From positions 2,473,711-2,537,710 of the forward strand of contig NZ_JAQNDO010000001.1 of the NCBI RefSeq assembly GCF_028369105.1: a stretch of DNA of 64,000 nt, written 5' to 3'. This document shows, one piece after another, positions 53,785 through 62,546 of the stretch. Numbering within the stretch: position 1 is the first letter of the stretch; each line of letters opens with the position of its first letter. A model generated the notes under the pieces. It was not told the DNA's origin and did no database searches. It saw nothing but the letters and a program-made list of their open reading frames with translations. Source of the stretch: Polyangium mundeleinium (lineage in GTDB: Bacteria > Myxococcota_A > Polyangia > Polyangiales > Polyangiaceae). The position numbers and the translations under genes were made by a program.

Positions 53785-53822
53785 TGACCGGTGGTCACCC
53801 CGTGTTAGTGACCGGCGGTCAC
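53785..53822. promoter_or_regulatory. Two palindromic operators TGACCGGYGGTCAC
   Basis: TGACCGGTGGTCAC at 53785-53798 and TGACCGGCGGTCAC at 53809-53822, centres 24 bp apart, each with the TGACC-N3-GGTCA palindrome. They lie 17-54 bases upstream of the monooxygenase-like start and between two divergent genes. This is the size of a TetR-family type site; no such regulator is encoded in the window. Confidence 0.65.
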
Positions 53823-53932
53823 AAAGTCAACTCCCGGAAGGTGAAGAATTGCTGCCCGGGTGGGTGTTGCCTTTGGTACCCACTCGCGGTAAAAAGTTCA
53901 TCGGTCTCGCAACTTCGTACAGGGGTGTGGGG

Positions 53933-55012
53933 ATGGGCGACATGGCGGACCCGACGACGAGCAAGCTCCTCGGTCAGCTCCCTGCGGGGGTGGAGCTTCG
54001 TGACATTGGTTTGTCCTTCACGCTGCCCCGCGGCAAGAACCTCAGCCGGACCTGGACCCGCGCGCTCCGGACCGAGCTCGCGAGCCGCGTGCGGCTGCGG
54101 ATCGCGCAGGATCGGCTGACGTTGCGGTGTGATCCGCCGATCGTCGTCGACGCATTGTGGCCCGCGAAGAACATGCTGTTCGGGGGCGCGGACGTGCGTT
54201 TTTCGGACGCGGGCATCGAGGCGTGGGTCTCCTCGATCGACGGCCCGGGCGAGGGGCTCCTGGATTTCACGGGGGAGGCCAAAAAGCAGATCGTGGAGAT
54301 CCTCGCCGCGGGCCTGCGCGGCACGAAGATGGCGGTCCCCGGCTACGATCCGATGCGGGACGAGACCGCGCTCGCCACGCTCGAGGCGATCGCCGACAAT
54401 TTCCGGAGCGCGCCTTCGAGCGGAACGTCGGACGTATCCATTGCGGATCTCGGGGATCCCGCGGCCGAGGCGACGTTCGCGCTGCGCGAGCCCTTCGTGT
54501 ACGAGCAGAACGGCACGGGGCTCTCGGTGGCGGCCGGCGGGGCGATCCACGTGCAAATCAAGGGGAGCGGGAACCTCGCGACGATCGCCGCAGGGACGTC
54601 GAACGCGGCGCGCGTCCAGGCCGCGAACCTGCAATCGATCACGATCACGAGCGAGGCGCTTTCGGTCGTCAACGGCGGAAGCCCGCTCGTGGAACTCACG
54701 TGCATTCGTATCGATCGCGGCGGGGCCGTGACGCTGTCGCGGCTGCGGCTGCGTGGGACGCTGGAGGAGGTCGCGGGGCTCGAATCGCTGGTGCGCGTGG
54801 TCGCGGGGGTGGTGCGCTTCGCCGGGGGCGAGGTGGCGCTCGATGCGGGGCTCGCGCTCGCGGTCCAGGATCCGGCGTCCGAGGCCACGGTCGTACCCGG
54901 GCTCGTCCGGAGCAAGATCGAGGAAGTGCTGGCCGAGGGCGTGCGGCGGCTCGTGCACGAGCACGCGGAGGTGATCCCAGGGCTCGATCTGCGGGACGTG
55001 CTCGCGGTCTGA
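53933..55012 (+). CDS. Protein of unknown function
   Basis: A 359-residue soluble protein without signal peptide. It is Ala/Leu/Arg-rich, with beta-like parts (LRIAQDRLTLRCDPPIVVDA) and a repetitive C-terminal half. The start may be 53933 or 53942. No family is recognised. It is divergent from the copper-enzyme gene and could share its operators. Confidence 0.7.
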   Translation: MGDMADPTTSKLLGQLPAGVELRDIGLSFTLPRGKNLSRTWTRALRTELASRVRLRIAQDRLTLRCDPPIVVDALWPAKNMLFGGADVRFSDAGIEAWVSSIDGPGEGLLDFTGEAKKQIVEILAAGLRGTKMAVPGYDPMRDETALATLEAIADNFRSAPSSGTSDVSIADLGDPAAEATFALREPFVYEQNGTGLSVAAGGAIHVQIKGSGNLATIAAGTSNAARVQAANLQSITITSEALSVVNGGSPLVELTCIRIDRGGAVTLSRLRLRGTLEEVAGLESLVRVVAGVVRFAGGEVALDAGLALAVQDPASEATVVPGLVRSKIEEVLAEGVRRLVHEHAEVIPGLDLRDVLAV

Positions 55013-55063
55013 GCGCTCCGGAACTTTTCGCGCGGAGAGGGGATGGTGTAGGGTATCGGCGGA

Positions 55064-56098
55064 ATGCAAGCGCGCCGCGCCTCGGCTTTGACGCTCCTCG
55101 GGCTCGTGCTCGCGGCAGCGTGGTCTTCGAGTGGCGCGTCGGGGGCGCCCGGCCGTCCGGTCCCCCTCGCGAGCGTGATTCCGAGGCCCGCGCCGCCGCC
55201 CGTGTCCCTGGAGGCGCCGCCCGCGGCACAGAAGCCGCGCGCGACCGTCGCTTTCGTGGGCGACGTGTCGATGGCGCTCGGGGTCGGGGCGGTGATCAAG
55301 AAAGGTTTGGAAGCGGGGTTTCCTTTTGCGCACGTGGCCGAGCGGCTGCGGTCGTACGATCTTCTCGTGGGAAACCTCGAATGCGTGGTGACGTCGCAGG
55401 GCGAGCCCGCGATTCCCGAGCCATTGGTCGCGCCGCTGGAGACACCGCGCCTCTTGCGCGACGCGGGTTTCGATATGGTGTCGGTGGCGAACAACCACAC
55501 GCTCGACATGTCGGAGGCGGGGTATTTCGAGATGCTCGAGCGCCTCGACTCCGCGGGGCTCGGCGCTTTCGGGACGACGCAGGCGAGCCCCGGGCGTGAG
55601 GCGTTCGTGGTGCGGGAGGTGTCCGGGGTACGAATCGCGTTGATCGGTCACGTGGATCGAGGTCGTGCGCGGTCGCGGCAGGACGTGGAACGGGCGCGGG
55701 AGCGGGCCGATGTCGTGATCGTGTTCGTTCACTGGGGGATCGAATACATGCTCACGCCCACGAAGTATCAGCGCGAGGCGAGTCGCGAGCTCATCGACGC
55801 CGGGGCGGATGCGGTCATCGCGGCGCATGCCCACGTGGTGCAGCCGGCGGAGCGATATCGAGGGCGGCTGATCGCGCACGGGATCGGCAATTTCGTGTTT
55901 TCGGGCATGACGCGGACGGGGAGCCACACGGGCACGCTCCTGGAACTCGATGTGACCCGGGAGGGGGTGACCGGGCATCGGTTTTTGCGGGTCGCGATCG
56001 ACGAGCGAGGCGCGCCGCGTTTCGTGGGGAACCCGAGCGAGGAGGCGCCGCTCGATCCGCCCGGTCCGCGGCCGATGCCGCCGATGGCCGGAGAGTAG
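55064..56098 (+). CDS. CapA-family metallophosphoesterase-fold protein
   Basis: A 344-residue protein with a signal-like N-terminus and Pro-rich linker. The CapA/PgsA motifs are present: TVAFVGDVSMALG, LLVGNLECVVTSQGEP, VSVANNHTLDMSEAGYFEML, IALIGHVD, VFVHWGIEYMLTPT, ADAVIAAHAHVVQP and HGIGNFVFSG. CapA takes part in poly-gamma-glutamate synthesis, but no capB/capC genes lie nearby, so a different envelope phosphoesterase role is possible. It is convergent with the next gene, the stops being three bases apart. Confidence 0.93.
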   Translation: MQARRASALTLLGLVLAAAWSSSGASGAPGRPVPLASVIPRPAPPPVSLEAPPAAQKPRATVAFVGDVSMALGVGAVIKKGLEAGFPFAHVAERLRSYDLLVGNLECVVTSQGEPAIPEPLVAPLETPRLLRDAGFDMVSVANNHTLDMSEAGYFEMLERLDSAGLGAFGTTQASPGREAFVVREVSGVRIALIGHVDRGRARSRQDVERARERADVVIVFVHWGIEYMLTPTKYQREASRELIDAGADAVIAAHAHVVQPAERYRGRLIAHGIGNFVFSGMTRTGSHTGTLLELDVTREGVTGHRFLRVAIDERGAPRFVGNPSEEAPLDPPGPRPMPPMAGE

Positions 56099-56101
56099 GC
56101 G

Positions 56102-57127
56102 TTACGCTCGGCGCGTGCGCCGCGCGGCGATGGCGGCTGCGGCGAGGACTGGCAGGAAAAACCCAGGCGCGTCATTGCTTTCGGGTGTATGCATCGTACA
56201 CCCGCCGCTGGAAGGGTTGGCCGGCGTCATTTCGCCGCCCTCACCGCCCTCGCCCCAGTCGCCTCCGCCCGCGCCGCCAGCGCCCGACGTCGAGGAGCTC
56301 GCCCCGCCGGGGACGACGGGTTGCGGGTCGTCCACGAGGTAAAGCGCGCCACGAATGAAAAGCACGGGCCGCGGGCGAAGGGGCGTTCCCTCGACGAGGG
56401 CAACCACGTCGGCCGCGGGGCGTACGGCGGCCGTTCCGAGGTCGAAGCGCCAGGTCGCTGCGGCGCCCGGCGTGACGAGCCTGCGCACGCCGCCGTCCAC
56501 GAGCCACACCTGCCCCGTGCCGTCGTCGGCCTGGACGAGCTCGGGTTTGTCGGGGATATCCGGGCCGTCGGGGAGGAGGTCGGCGTCGGCCGCGGGCAGG
56601 GGCAAGAGGTCCCAAAAAGACGAGAATCGCCAGGCGTCGTACGTGGGGGCGCCGACGACCTTGCGACGCACGCCGGATTGCGCGGCGGGCGGGCACTGGA
56701 GCGTGCGAGGGCTGTTGCCGAGCGCCGGATTGCCCTCGCCGCCGGTGTCGATTCCGTAGGCGTAGACGTCGCGGGCATTGCCGTCGTGCAGGGCGAGCGG
56801 CGAGGGGGCGAAGAAGCCGTGCTCGCACGAGCCGATGGCCGCGCAGAGATCGTCGCGGTGGACGTTCGCGCGGACGGCGATGGCAGGCGCGCCGGGGGTG
56901 CCCGCCGGGCCGCCGTAATAGACGTGGACGTCGATAGGCTGGTTCGGGACGTCGGGATCCTGGGCCCAGCCGGCGATGGCGTCGCACCCGGCGTTGTCGA
57001 GGTATCCCGTGGGCTGGACGGCGAACGCCGTCCGCGGGGCGAGGAGCGAAGACGCGAGGAGCGATGCCGCGGCGCCGAGGGTTCGCAAAGACGAGGGGGG
57101 ATGGGAAGGCAATGGCACGCGCCTCAC
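56102..57127 (-). CDS. Secreted protein with MYXO-CTERM-like anchor, coupled to DUF1552 gene
   Basis: A 341-residue protein starting at a GTG that overlaps the DUF1552 stop (GTGA). Sec signal (LGAAASLLASSLLAPRTAFA). Residues 30-130 look like a small beta domain (GYLDNAGCDAIAGWAQDPDV, PIDVHVYYGG). A Ser/Gly-rich linker with a CTMHTPE motif, a hydrophobic helix (FFLPVLAAAAIAA) and Arg-rich end form a sorting tail. Probably surface anchored. It is the third gene of the DUF1592-DUF1552 operon and may be a partner of those proteins. Confidence 0.85.
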   Translation of the reverse strand: MRRVPLPSHPPSSLRTLGAAASLLASSLLAPRTAFAVQPTGYLDNAGCDAIAGWAQDPDVPNQPIDVHVYYGGPAGTPGAPAIAVRANVHRDDLCAAIGSCEHGFFAPSPLALHDGNARDVYAYGIDTGGEGNPALGNSPRTLQCPPAAQSGVRRKVVGAPTYDAWRFSSFWDLLPLPAADADLLPDGPDIPDKPELVQADDGTGQVWLVDGGVRRLVTPGAAATWRFDLGTAAVRPAADVVALVEGTPLRPRPVLFIRGALYLVDDPQPVVPGGASSSTSGAGGAGGGDWGEGGEGGEMTPANPSSGGCTMHTPESNDAPGFFLPVLAAAAIAARRTRRA

Positions 57128-58479
57128 ACGAGGATGTCGCCGAAGGCCTCGGACGTCTGGCCGCCGTTCCAGCCGAAGCTCGGCGTTTCGAGGCCGACGC
57201 CGCGCAGCATGGTGACGTGGGCCTTGCTGTAATTGCCGCCGGGATTGCGGACGTGGACGTTGCGGCGGATGTTCCCATTGGCGCCGCCCGCGAGGACGCA
57301 GGGCATTTCGGCGACGCTGTGCTGATACCCCTCGCCATATTCGGAGAGGCCAAAGACGAGCGCGCGATCGAGCAGCGTGCCCCCCGTCGGCTCGACGACG
57401 GCCTGGAGCCGGCCGAGGAACGCCGCGAAGGCCTGCATTTGATACAGGATGCCCGCGCGGGCGTGCTCCCAGGCACCCTCGTGGACGGTGGTATGAAAAT
57501 CGTTGGGCACGCCGAGGTTTCCGAAGACGTGCGTCGTCGCGGGGGAGCTCAGCATGAACGAGAAGACCCGCGTCATGTTGCAGGCGAGCGCCGAGGCGAG
57601 CAAAGAGCCCATGATCTCGGTCTTTGCGACGAGCTCCTCGTTCGGCGCGGGTTTGCCCGGGGGCGCGCACGACTCGCCCGAGAATTCGAGGCGGTTCTTG
57701 ACGGTGTTGAGGTGTTCGAGGTGTGCCTCGATGCGCTGCTTGTCGGCCGCGCCGACGCGGCCCGAGAGGCTCTTCGCGTCCTCCAGGACCGCATCGAGCA
57801 GGAGCGCCCGGCGCTTCATGCCGGCCGTGTCCGCCGCGACGCCAAACAGGAGATCATAAAGCTGCCCCGGATCGAGGATCGGCGGGTTCAGGTCGTCCGG
57901 ACCGTTGTACGAGATTGCGTTCCAGTGCCCGTAATCGTGGAAGCGCGCGGTGCTCGCGCCGAGGACGAGGGAGCGGAAGCGCGGGGCTTCCGGGCCATAG
58001 AAATCCGGGTGTTTCGCGATGTACTGGTCGAGCGTCGGGCGCAGCGCAGTGAGCGTGTGCGAGGGGTGATCGAATCCCTCGGGGCGAATGCGATCGCCGG
58101 TCATCGAGACCATGAAGCCCCGCATGTGCCCGTCGCTCTGGCCCGCCGGGAGATCCGGCACTTCGGTATGCGGCGTCAAACCCGTCACGACGCTCGGCTG
58201 ATAGGGCGCGAGCGGCGCGAGCAGCTCGCTCGGCGTATAGTCCTTGCCGGTCGTGGAGGGCGTCCAGAGGTCGGGGTGGCCGGCCTGGGGCGCGCCGTGG
58301 CCGTCGTGCCAGGGCAAACCGCCGCCCCAGAAGAAGATGCCGAAGATCGGCCCGGTGGACGCGGCCTCGGCGCCGCGCGCTCCGAGCATTGCTTCGAGCG
58401 TGGGCAAGGCGAGGGCGACGGCCGTGCCGCCCACGGCGCCCCGGAGGAAGGTTCGTCGGGAAAGGGGCGTGGTCTTCAC
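57124..58479 (-). CDS. DUF1552 family Tat-exported protein
   Basis: A 451-residue protein starting at a GTG with AGAGGAGAG upstream. The twin-arginine signal is LSRRTFLRGAVGGTAVALAL. Body motifs such as GIFFWGGGLPWHD, LAPYQPSVVTGLTPHTE, GFDHPSHTLTALRPTLDQYI, SFMLSSPATTHVFGNLG and FGLSEYGEGYQHSVAEMP fit DUF1552, in which the sequence often resembles sulfatase/alkaline-phosphatase-like proteins. The gene is coupled at both ends by GTGA overlaps. DUF1552 genes are usually found next to DUF1592 genes in Planctomycetes and Myxococcota. Function unknown. Confidence 0.94.
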   Translation of the reverse strand: MKTTPLSRRTFLRGAVGGTAVALALPTLEAMLGARGAEAASTGPIFGIFFWGGGLPWHDGHGAPQAGHPDLWTPSTTGKDYTPSELLAPLAPYQPSVVTGLTPHTEVPDLPAGQSDGHMRGFMVSMTGDRIRPEGFDHPSHTLTALRPTLDQYIAKHPDFYGPEAPRFRSLVLGASTARFHDYGHWNAISYNGPDDLNPPILDPGQLYDLLFGVAADTAGMKRRALLLDAVLEDAKSLSGRVGAADKQRIEAHLEHLNTVKNRLEFSGESCAPPGKPAPNEELVAKTEIMGSLLASALACNMTRVFSFMLSSPATTHVFGNLGVPNDFHTTVHEGAWEHARAGILYQMQAFAAFLGRLQAVVEPTGGTLLDRALVFGLSEYGEGYQHSVAEMPCVLAGGANGNIRRNVHVRNPGGNYSKAHVTMLRGVGLETPSFGWNGGQTSEAFGDILV

Positions 58480-60142
58480 GGTCTCTCCTCTTTGCCGATG
58501 TAACGGAAGGCGTCGTGCGTGACGAGCTCGATCAAGAGGGTGCGGAAATCGAAGGAGGCGCCGGCGAAGCGCGAGGCGAGGTCTTCGAGCGCGAGCCGCT
58601 CGCCCTTCGTCTCGACGCGCCCCTGCGCGTGGCGATAAAGCTGCTGGACCATGCAACGGCCGACGCGGGGCTCGGTTTCGAGGACCGTGGCGAGCTCGCG
58701 CGCATTCGCGAGGGATTTGCGTCGAGGTCGCCGGACGAATCGATGGGCACGTCACCCGCGAAGACGGTGCGGTAATACCCCGACGAGTCGAAATGCTCGA
58801 AGAGGAAGCCGGGCGGGTCCATGAAGTTGTGGCACGCGGCGCAGGCGGGGTTCGTGCGGTGCGCCTCCATTTGCTCGCGCACCGTTTTGGGGTCGCCCAT
58901 CGGTGGATCGAGGGTCGTGTCGACGCCCGGAGGCGGGGCCGGGACCTCCAGGCAAAGGACACGCTCGCGGACGTATTTGCCGCGCGCCGTGGGCGAGGTG
59001 CGGGTCTCGTGGGCATTCATGGTGAGGAACGCGCCGAGCGTGAGCAGGCCGGCGCGCGGACCGTCCGCGGGCAGCTCCACCGGGACGAACATGTCCGTCG
59101 TCGCGCCGGGCGCCTCGATGCCATAAAGCGCCGCGAGGTCCGCATTCACGAACGTCTTGCGGGTGCTGAAGATGCTGCGCGCGTCGCCGCGGCTTTCGAA
59201 GACGACGTCGTCGACGAGGAGCTCGACCTCGCGGCGCATGGCTTCCTTGAGGGTGGGCGTGAAATACGGATACGCGGCCGGGTCGCGCTGGACACCGTCG
59301 AGGCGGCCGAGGTCGAGGTATTGCCGGAAAAACGCCTGCATGGCCGAGCGCGCGCGTGGATCGTCGAGCAGGCGCTCGGCCGCCGCGGCGACGCCTTCGG
59401 GTTTGTCGAGCTCGCCTTTTTCGGCGGCGTCGAGGAGCGCGTCGTCCGGGCCCTGGTTCCAGAGGAGGAACGAGAGGCGCGTGGCCATTTCGTATCCCGT
59501 GAGCTTGCGCCGGCCGGGGGCAGCATCGTCGGGGACGCCGACCTCGGCCCGATAAAGGAAATGAGGGGACTGGAGCAAGCCCGAGACGGCGAGGCGCAGG
59601 CCCTCCCACGCGCTCGGATCCGCGAGGGTCTGCGCGATTCCGACCCAGCGAGCGGCCTCCTCGTCCGTGAGCGGGCGCCGGAAGACACGCCGGCCGAAGC
59701 GACGCAGGAAACTCTCGACGCAGGCGTCGCCGGGCGCGGCGGGCTCGCAGCCGACGAAGGCCGCACGCCGGGCCGGATCGGCGAACGCGTAGCGCGTGAT
59801 GGCGTCGGCGGACTCCTCGTATTGCTGCACGCCGAACTCGGAGAGCGTCGTGCTCGAAGCGCCGATGTTGTAGAAGAGAAACGGCTTCGTGTCATCTTCG
59901 AGCGGCGCCTTCGGCATGCTCGCGCCGAAGAGCTCGATGAGCGAGTTCTGGTACTGCGCGGCCGTGAGGCGCGGGAGCGCGGGCGCGGCGAGGACGAGCG
60001 ACTCCGCTTCGGTCGTGTCCTCGTCTGCGTCGCCGATGACGCCGACGCATGCGGTGAGCGAAGCGCCGAAGACGGCGATTGCCGCTGAAAACCCGAGCCA
60101 CCGCGCTCGGGATCGCCCAGGATGCGGACGTTTTTGGACCAT
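58476..60142 (-). CDS. DUF1592/DUF1588-type c-haem lipoprotein (one apparent frameshift)
   Basis: A lipoprotein (lipobox ASLTAC) of about 555 residues once corrected. Domains in order: DUF1587-like (LPRLTAAQYQNSLIELFG), DUF1595-like (FLRRFGRRVFRRPLTDEEAA), DUF1592 (YEMATRLSFLLWNQGPDDAL), DUF1588 (LTMNAHETRTSPTARGKYVR) and a haem c motif CAACH (NPACAACHNFMDPPGF), then DUF1585-like. The uncorrected frame derails after SSGDLD at about 58720 and stops at 58532; adding one base there restores DLDGKSLANARELATVLETE and ends in a GTGA overlap with the DUF1552 gene. This is either a sequencing error or a recent mutation. Confidence 0.88.
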
Positions 60143-60300
60143 GGCCTTGTGCGCAGGTTACAGCGGAGCCGAGGGGCAGGGAAGAGACAAGGTAGGGCCC
60201 TTGTCCACGCTTTCCGGAGGCGCGTGAACACTCCGGTGGAAGAAGTCCCGCGAAGCCGGAGGGCCCTCCCGCGTGGCGCGGATTCGCGTATCGTACGCGG

Positions 60301-62010
60301 GTGGCTCCTGTTCCCGTGACGTTTTTCTACCGGCCGGAGCGGCCCGCGGCGTTCGCGTCGATCTGCGGGGAATGGTCGGCGTTCCATCCGACGCCGATGG
60401 CGCGGCGCGAGGACGGGTCGTTCGAGGCGACGATCGAGGCGGCGATCGGGGTGCACGAGTACAAGCTGCACGTGGAGGGCGCGCGCTGGGAGCTCGACCC
60501 GGACAACCCGCGAACACGGGCGCGGGGCGGCCTGCGGAACAACGTGCTCGTGGTGGGCGGCGCGGACGAGCCGATCCTGCACGCGCCGGTGCGCCCGTTC
60601 GTGGGCGTGGAGGAGGACGGTCGGCTCTGCATTCGCGCGGCGCTCCGTCGCGGGCACGGGAGCGGCCTCGTCGTGCGGTGGGACGAGGGTGCAGGGATGC
60701 GCGAGGAGGCCATGCGGGTCGATGCGGAGGAGGACGAGCACGTTGTCTTCGAGGCGCGGCTGCCGGCGTCGGCGCGGCGCGTCTCGTACGTGTTTCGATT
60801 GGAATCGGGGCGGCTCGTCGGGCGCGCGGGCGGGGCAGGGCAATGGTTCACGATTCCGAGGCCGGAGGCGCCCCAAGGCGCGGGGCGGGGCGAGGGCGCG
60901 GCGGCGATTGCGATTGAGGGGGCCTCGGCGTCGGAGACGTCCGGCGACGCGTTTCGCGCGGGGCGCGTGGTCGCGCCGCTGCCCGTGCGGCTTTACGTGA
61001 CCGTGACCGAGCGGTGCAATCTGCGCTGCGCCCATTGCATCACGGACGCGCCGGAGAAGACGCGGAGCGGGCGCGCACGCACGGTGCAGCCGTGGCTCCT
61101 CGACGCGCTGCGGGAGCCGTTCGCGGCCGCCGCGTACGTGGGCTTCGTGCACGGCGGCGAGGCGCTCGTGGCGCCGATTTTCCCGGAGGTGCTCGCGGCG
61201 ATCCAGAAAGGCCGCGCGGGTCGTCCGGGCCGCACGGACGTGCACTTGCTGTCCAATGGAATGGCGCTCGACGAGGCGCGGTTCGATGCGCTCTGTGATC
61301 TCGGGCTGACGAGCCTTTCGCTTTCGCTCGACGGCGCGACGGCGGGGACCAACGACGGGCTCCGGATCGGCGGGCGGTTCGCGACCCTCGTGAAGAACAT
61401 CGAGGGCATGATCCGGCGTCGCGCGGCGCGTGGGGTCGACGTGCGGATCGGGATCTCGACGGTCGTGACGGCCTCGAACGTGGACGAATTGCCCGCGCTC
61501 GGGAGGCTCGTGGCTTCGCTCGGGGTCGATTGGTTGAAGGTCGAGGAGGTTTTTCCGTGCACGACGCGGGCGCAGGTCGAATGGATCGATCCGCGGGGGG
61601 AGCGGGTGCTTCGTGGGATCCGCGAGCTCGGGGCGATCCTCGCGCCGGCGGGCGTCGTGCTCGTGGATCATCTCGATCCCGGCGGCGCCTGTCCTTGCGT
61701 GGCCGGCGATGATCCCGCGTTTCAGGTTTTTCGCGCGGCCGACGATTTCGCCAATCGCACGCGTTTCCTGACGTGTCGCATGGAATGGGAGCAGGCGTGC
61801 ATCGACCCGGATGGCAGCGTGCATCCCGTGGCGTACGAGGCGCCGATGATCGGCTCGCTCGCGTCGTCATCGCTCGTCTCCCTGTGGAACGGAGAGGTGA
61901 TGCAGAGCCTGCGTCGTGCAGCGCTTTCCAGGACACCGTCGCTGATCCGGCAGGCGTGCCCCGAGGCGTCTTGCGTCCCGACGCCGCGGCGTGCCACGAT
62001 CGCGCCATGA
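60301..62010 (+). CDS. Radical SAM protein with N-terminal CBM48- and CBM34-like domains
   Basis: A 569-residue protein. Residues 5-86 match the glycogen-binding E-set (CBM48/AMPK-beta) pattern (VTFFYRPERPAAFASICGEW, GVHEYKLHVEGARWELDPDN). Residues 100-186 resemble the N-terminal domain of neopullulanases (LVVRWDEGAGMREEAMRVD, VSYVFRLESG). After a linker, the radical SAM motif is C239-x3-C243-x2-C246 (VTERCNLRCAHCITDAPE), then GFVHGGEALV, LLSNGMALD, SLSLDGATAG and a C-terminal CRMEWEQACIDPDGSVHPVA with distal Cys. The start is the GTG at 60301. The end overlaps the CAP/SCP gene by ATGA. It may modify a protein or peptide bound near glucan; the target is unknown. Confidence 0.85.
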   Translation: MAPVPVTFFYRPERPAAFASICGEWSAFHPTPMARREDGSFEATIEAAIGVHEYKLHVEGARWELDPDNPRTRARGGLRNNVLVVGGADEPILHAPVRPFVGVEEDGRLCIRAALRRGHGSGLVVRWDEGAGMREEAMRVDAEEDEHVVFEARLPASARRVSYVFRLESGRLVGRAGGAGQWFTIPRPEAPQGAGRGEGAAAIAIEGASASETSGDAFRAGRVVAPLPVRLYVTVTERCNLRCAHCITDAPEKTRSGRARTVQPWLLDALREPFAAAAYVGFVHGGEALVAPIFPEVLAAIQKGRAGRPGRTDVHLLSNGMALDEARFDALCDLGLTSLSLSLDGATAGTNDGLRIGGRFATLVKNIEGMIRRRAARGVDVRIGISTVVTASNVDELPALGRLVASLGVDWLKVEEVFPCTTRAQVEWIDPRGERVLRGIRELGAILAPAGVVLVDHLDPGGACPCVAGDDPAFQVFRAADDFANRTRFLTCRMEWEQACIDPDGSVHPVAYEAPMIGSLASSSLVSLWNGEVMQSLRRAALSRTPSLIRQACPEASCVPTPRRATIAP

Positions 62011-62546
62011 AACGCATTTCACCTTTCTATGGGCTCGTGCTCGTTCCTTTCCTTCTGGCCGCCGCGGGCTGCTCTGACGACGAGGGAGGCGGCAACACGA
62101 ATGCGGGCGAGCCGGCCTCGATGCAAGGGATCACGGAGGCCCACAACGCGGCGCGCGCGTCCGTCGATCCGCCGGCCGCAGAGCCGCTGCCGCCCCTCGT
62201 CTGGTCGTCCAAGATCGCCGCTGTCGCCCAGGCCTACGCAGAGAAATGCGTATGGGAGCACAGCAGCAATGACTACGGCGAGAACCTCTACGCGAGCTCC
62301 AATGGCTCGACCGCCGAGAAGGTCGTCTCGAACTGGGTCTCCGAGAAGGCCGATTACATCTATTCGTCGAACGAATGTTCGGACGTGTGCGGCCACTACA
62401 CCCAGGTCGTCTGGGCGAAGACGACGAGGCTCGGGTGCGGCATGGCGAAATGCAGCACGGGCTCGCCGCTCGGCGGCGGGGATTGGGAATTCTGGGTTTG
62501 CAACTACGATCCGCCCGGGAACTACGTCGGGCAGAAGCCGTACTGA
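62007..62546 (+). CDS. CAP/SCP-domain lipoprotein
   Basis: A 179-residue lipoprotein (lipobox LLAAAGC) with a CAP (CRISP/allergen V5/PR-1) domain: ITEAHNAARASVDPP, WSSKIAAVAQAYAEKCVWEH, YGENLYASS, VVSNWVSEKADY, CGHYTQVVWAKTTRLGCGM and WVCNYDPPGNYVGQKPY. The His and Glu residues of the conserved cavity are present. It overlaps the radical SAM gene by four bases, so both are made from one transcript, and it is a candidate substrate. Bacterial CAP proteins are envelope-associated, mostly of unknown activity. Its stop abuts the next gene's stop (TGATCA). Confidence 0.94.
   Translation: MKRISPFYGLVLVPFLLAAAGCSDDEGGGNTNAGEPASMQGITEAHNAARASVDPPAAEPLPPLVWSSKIAAVAQAYAEKCVWEHSSNDYGENLYASSNGSTAEKVVSNWVSEKADYIYSSNECSDVCGHYTQVVWAKTTRLGCGMAKCSTGSPLGGGDWEFWVCNYDPPGNYVGQKPY

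Noticed and set aside
55064-56098. Poly-gamma-glutamate capsule operon
   Set aside because: Only a CapA-like gene is present; capB and capC are missing nearby.
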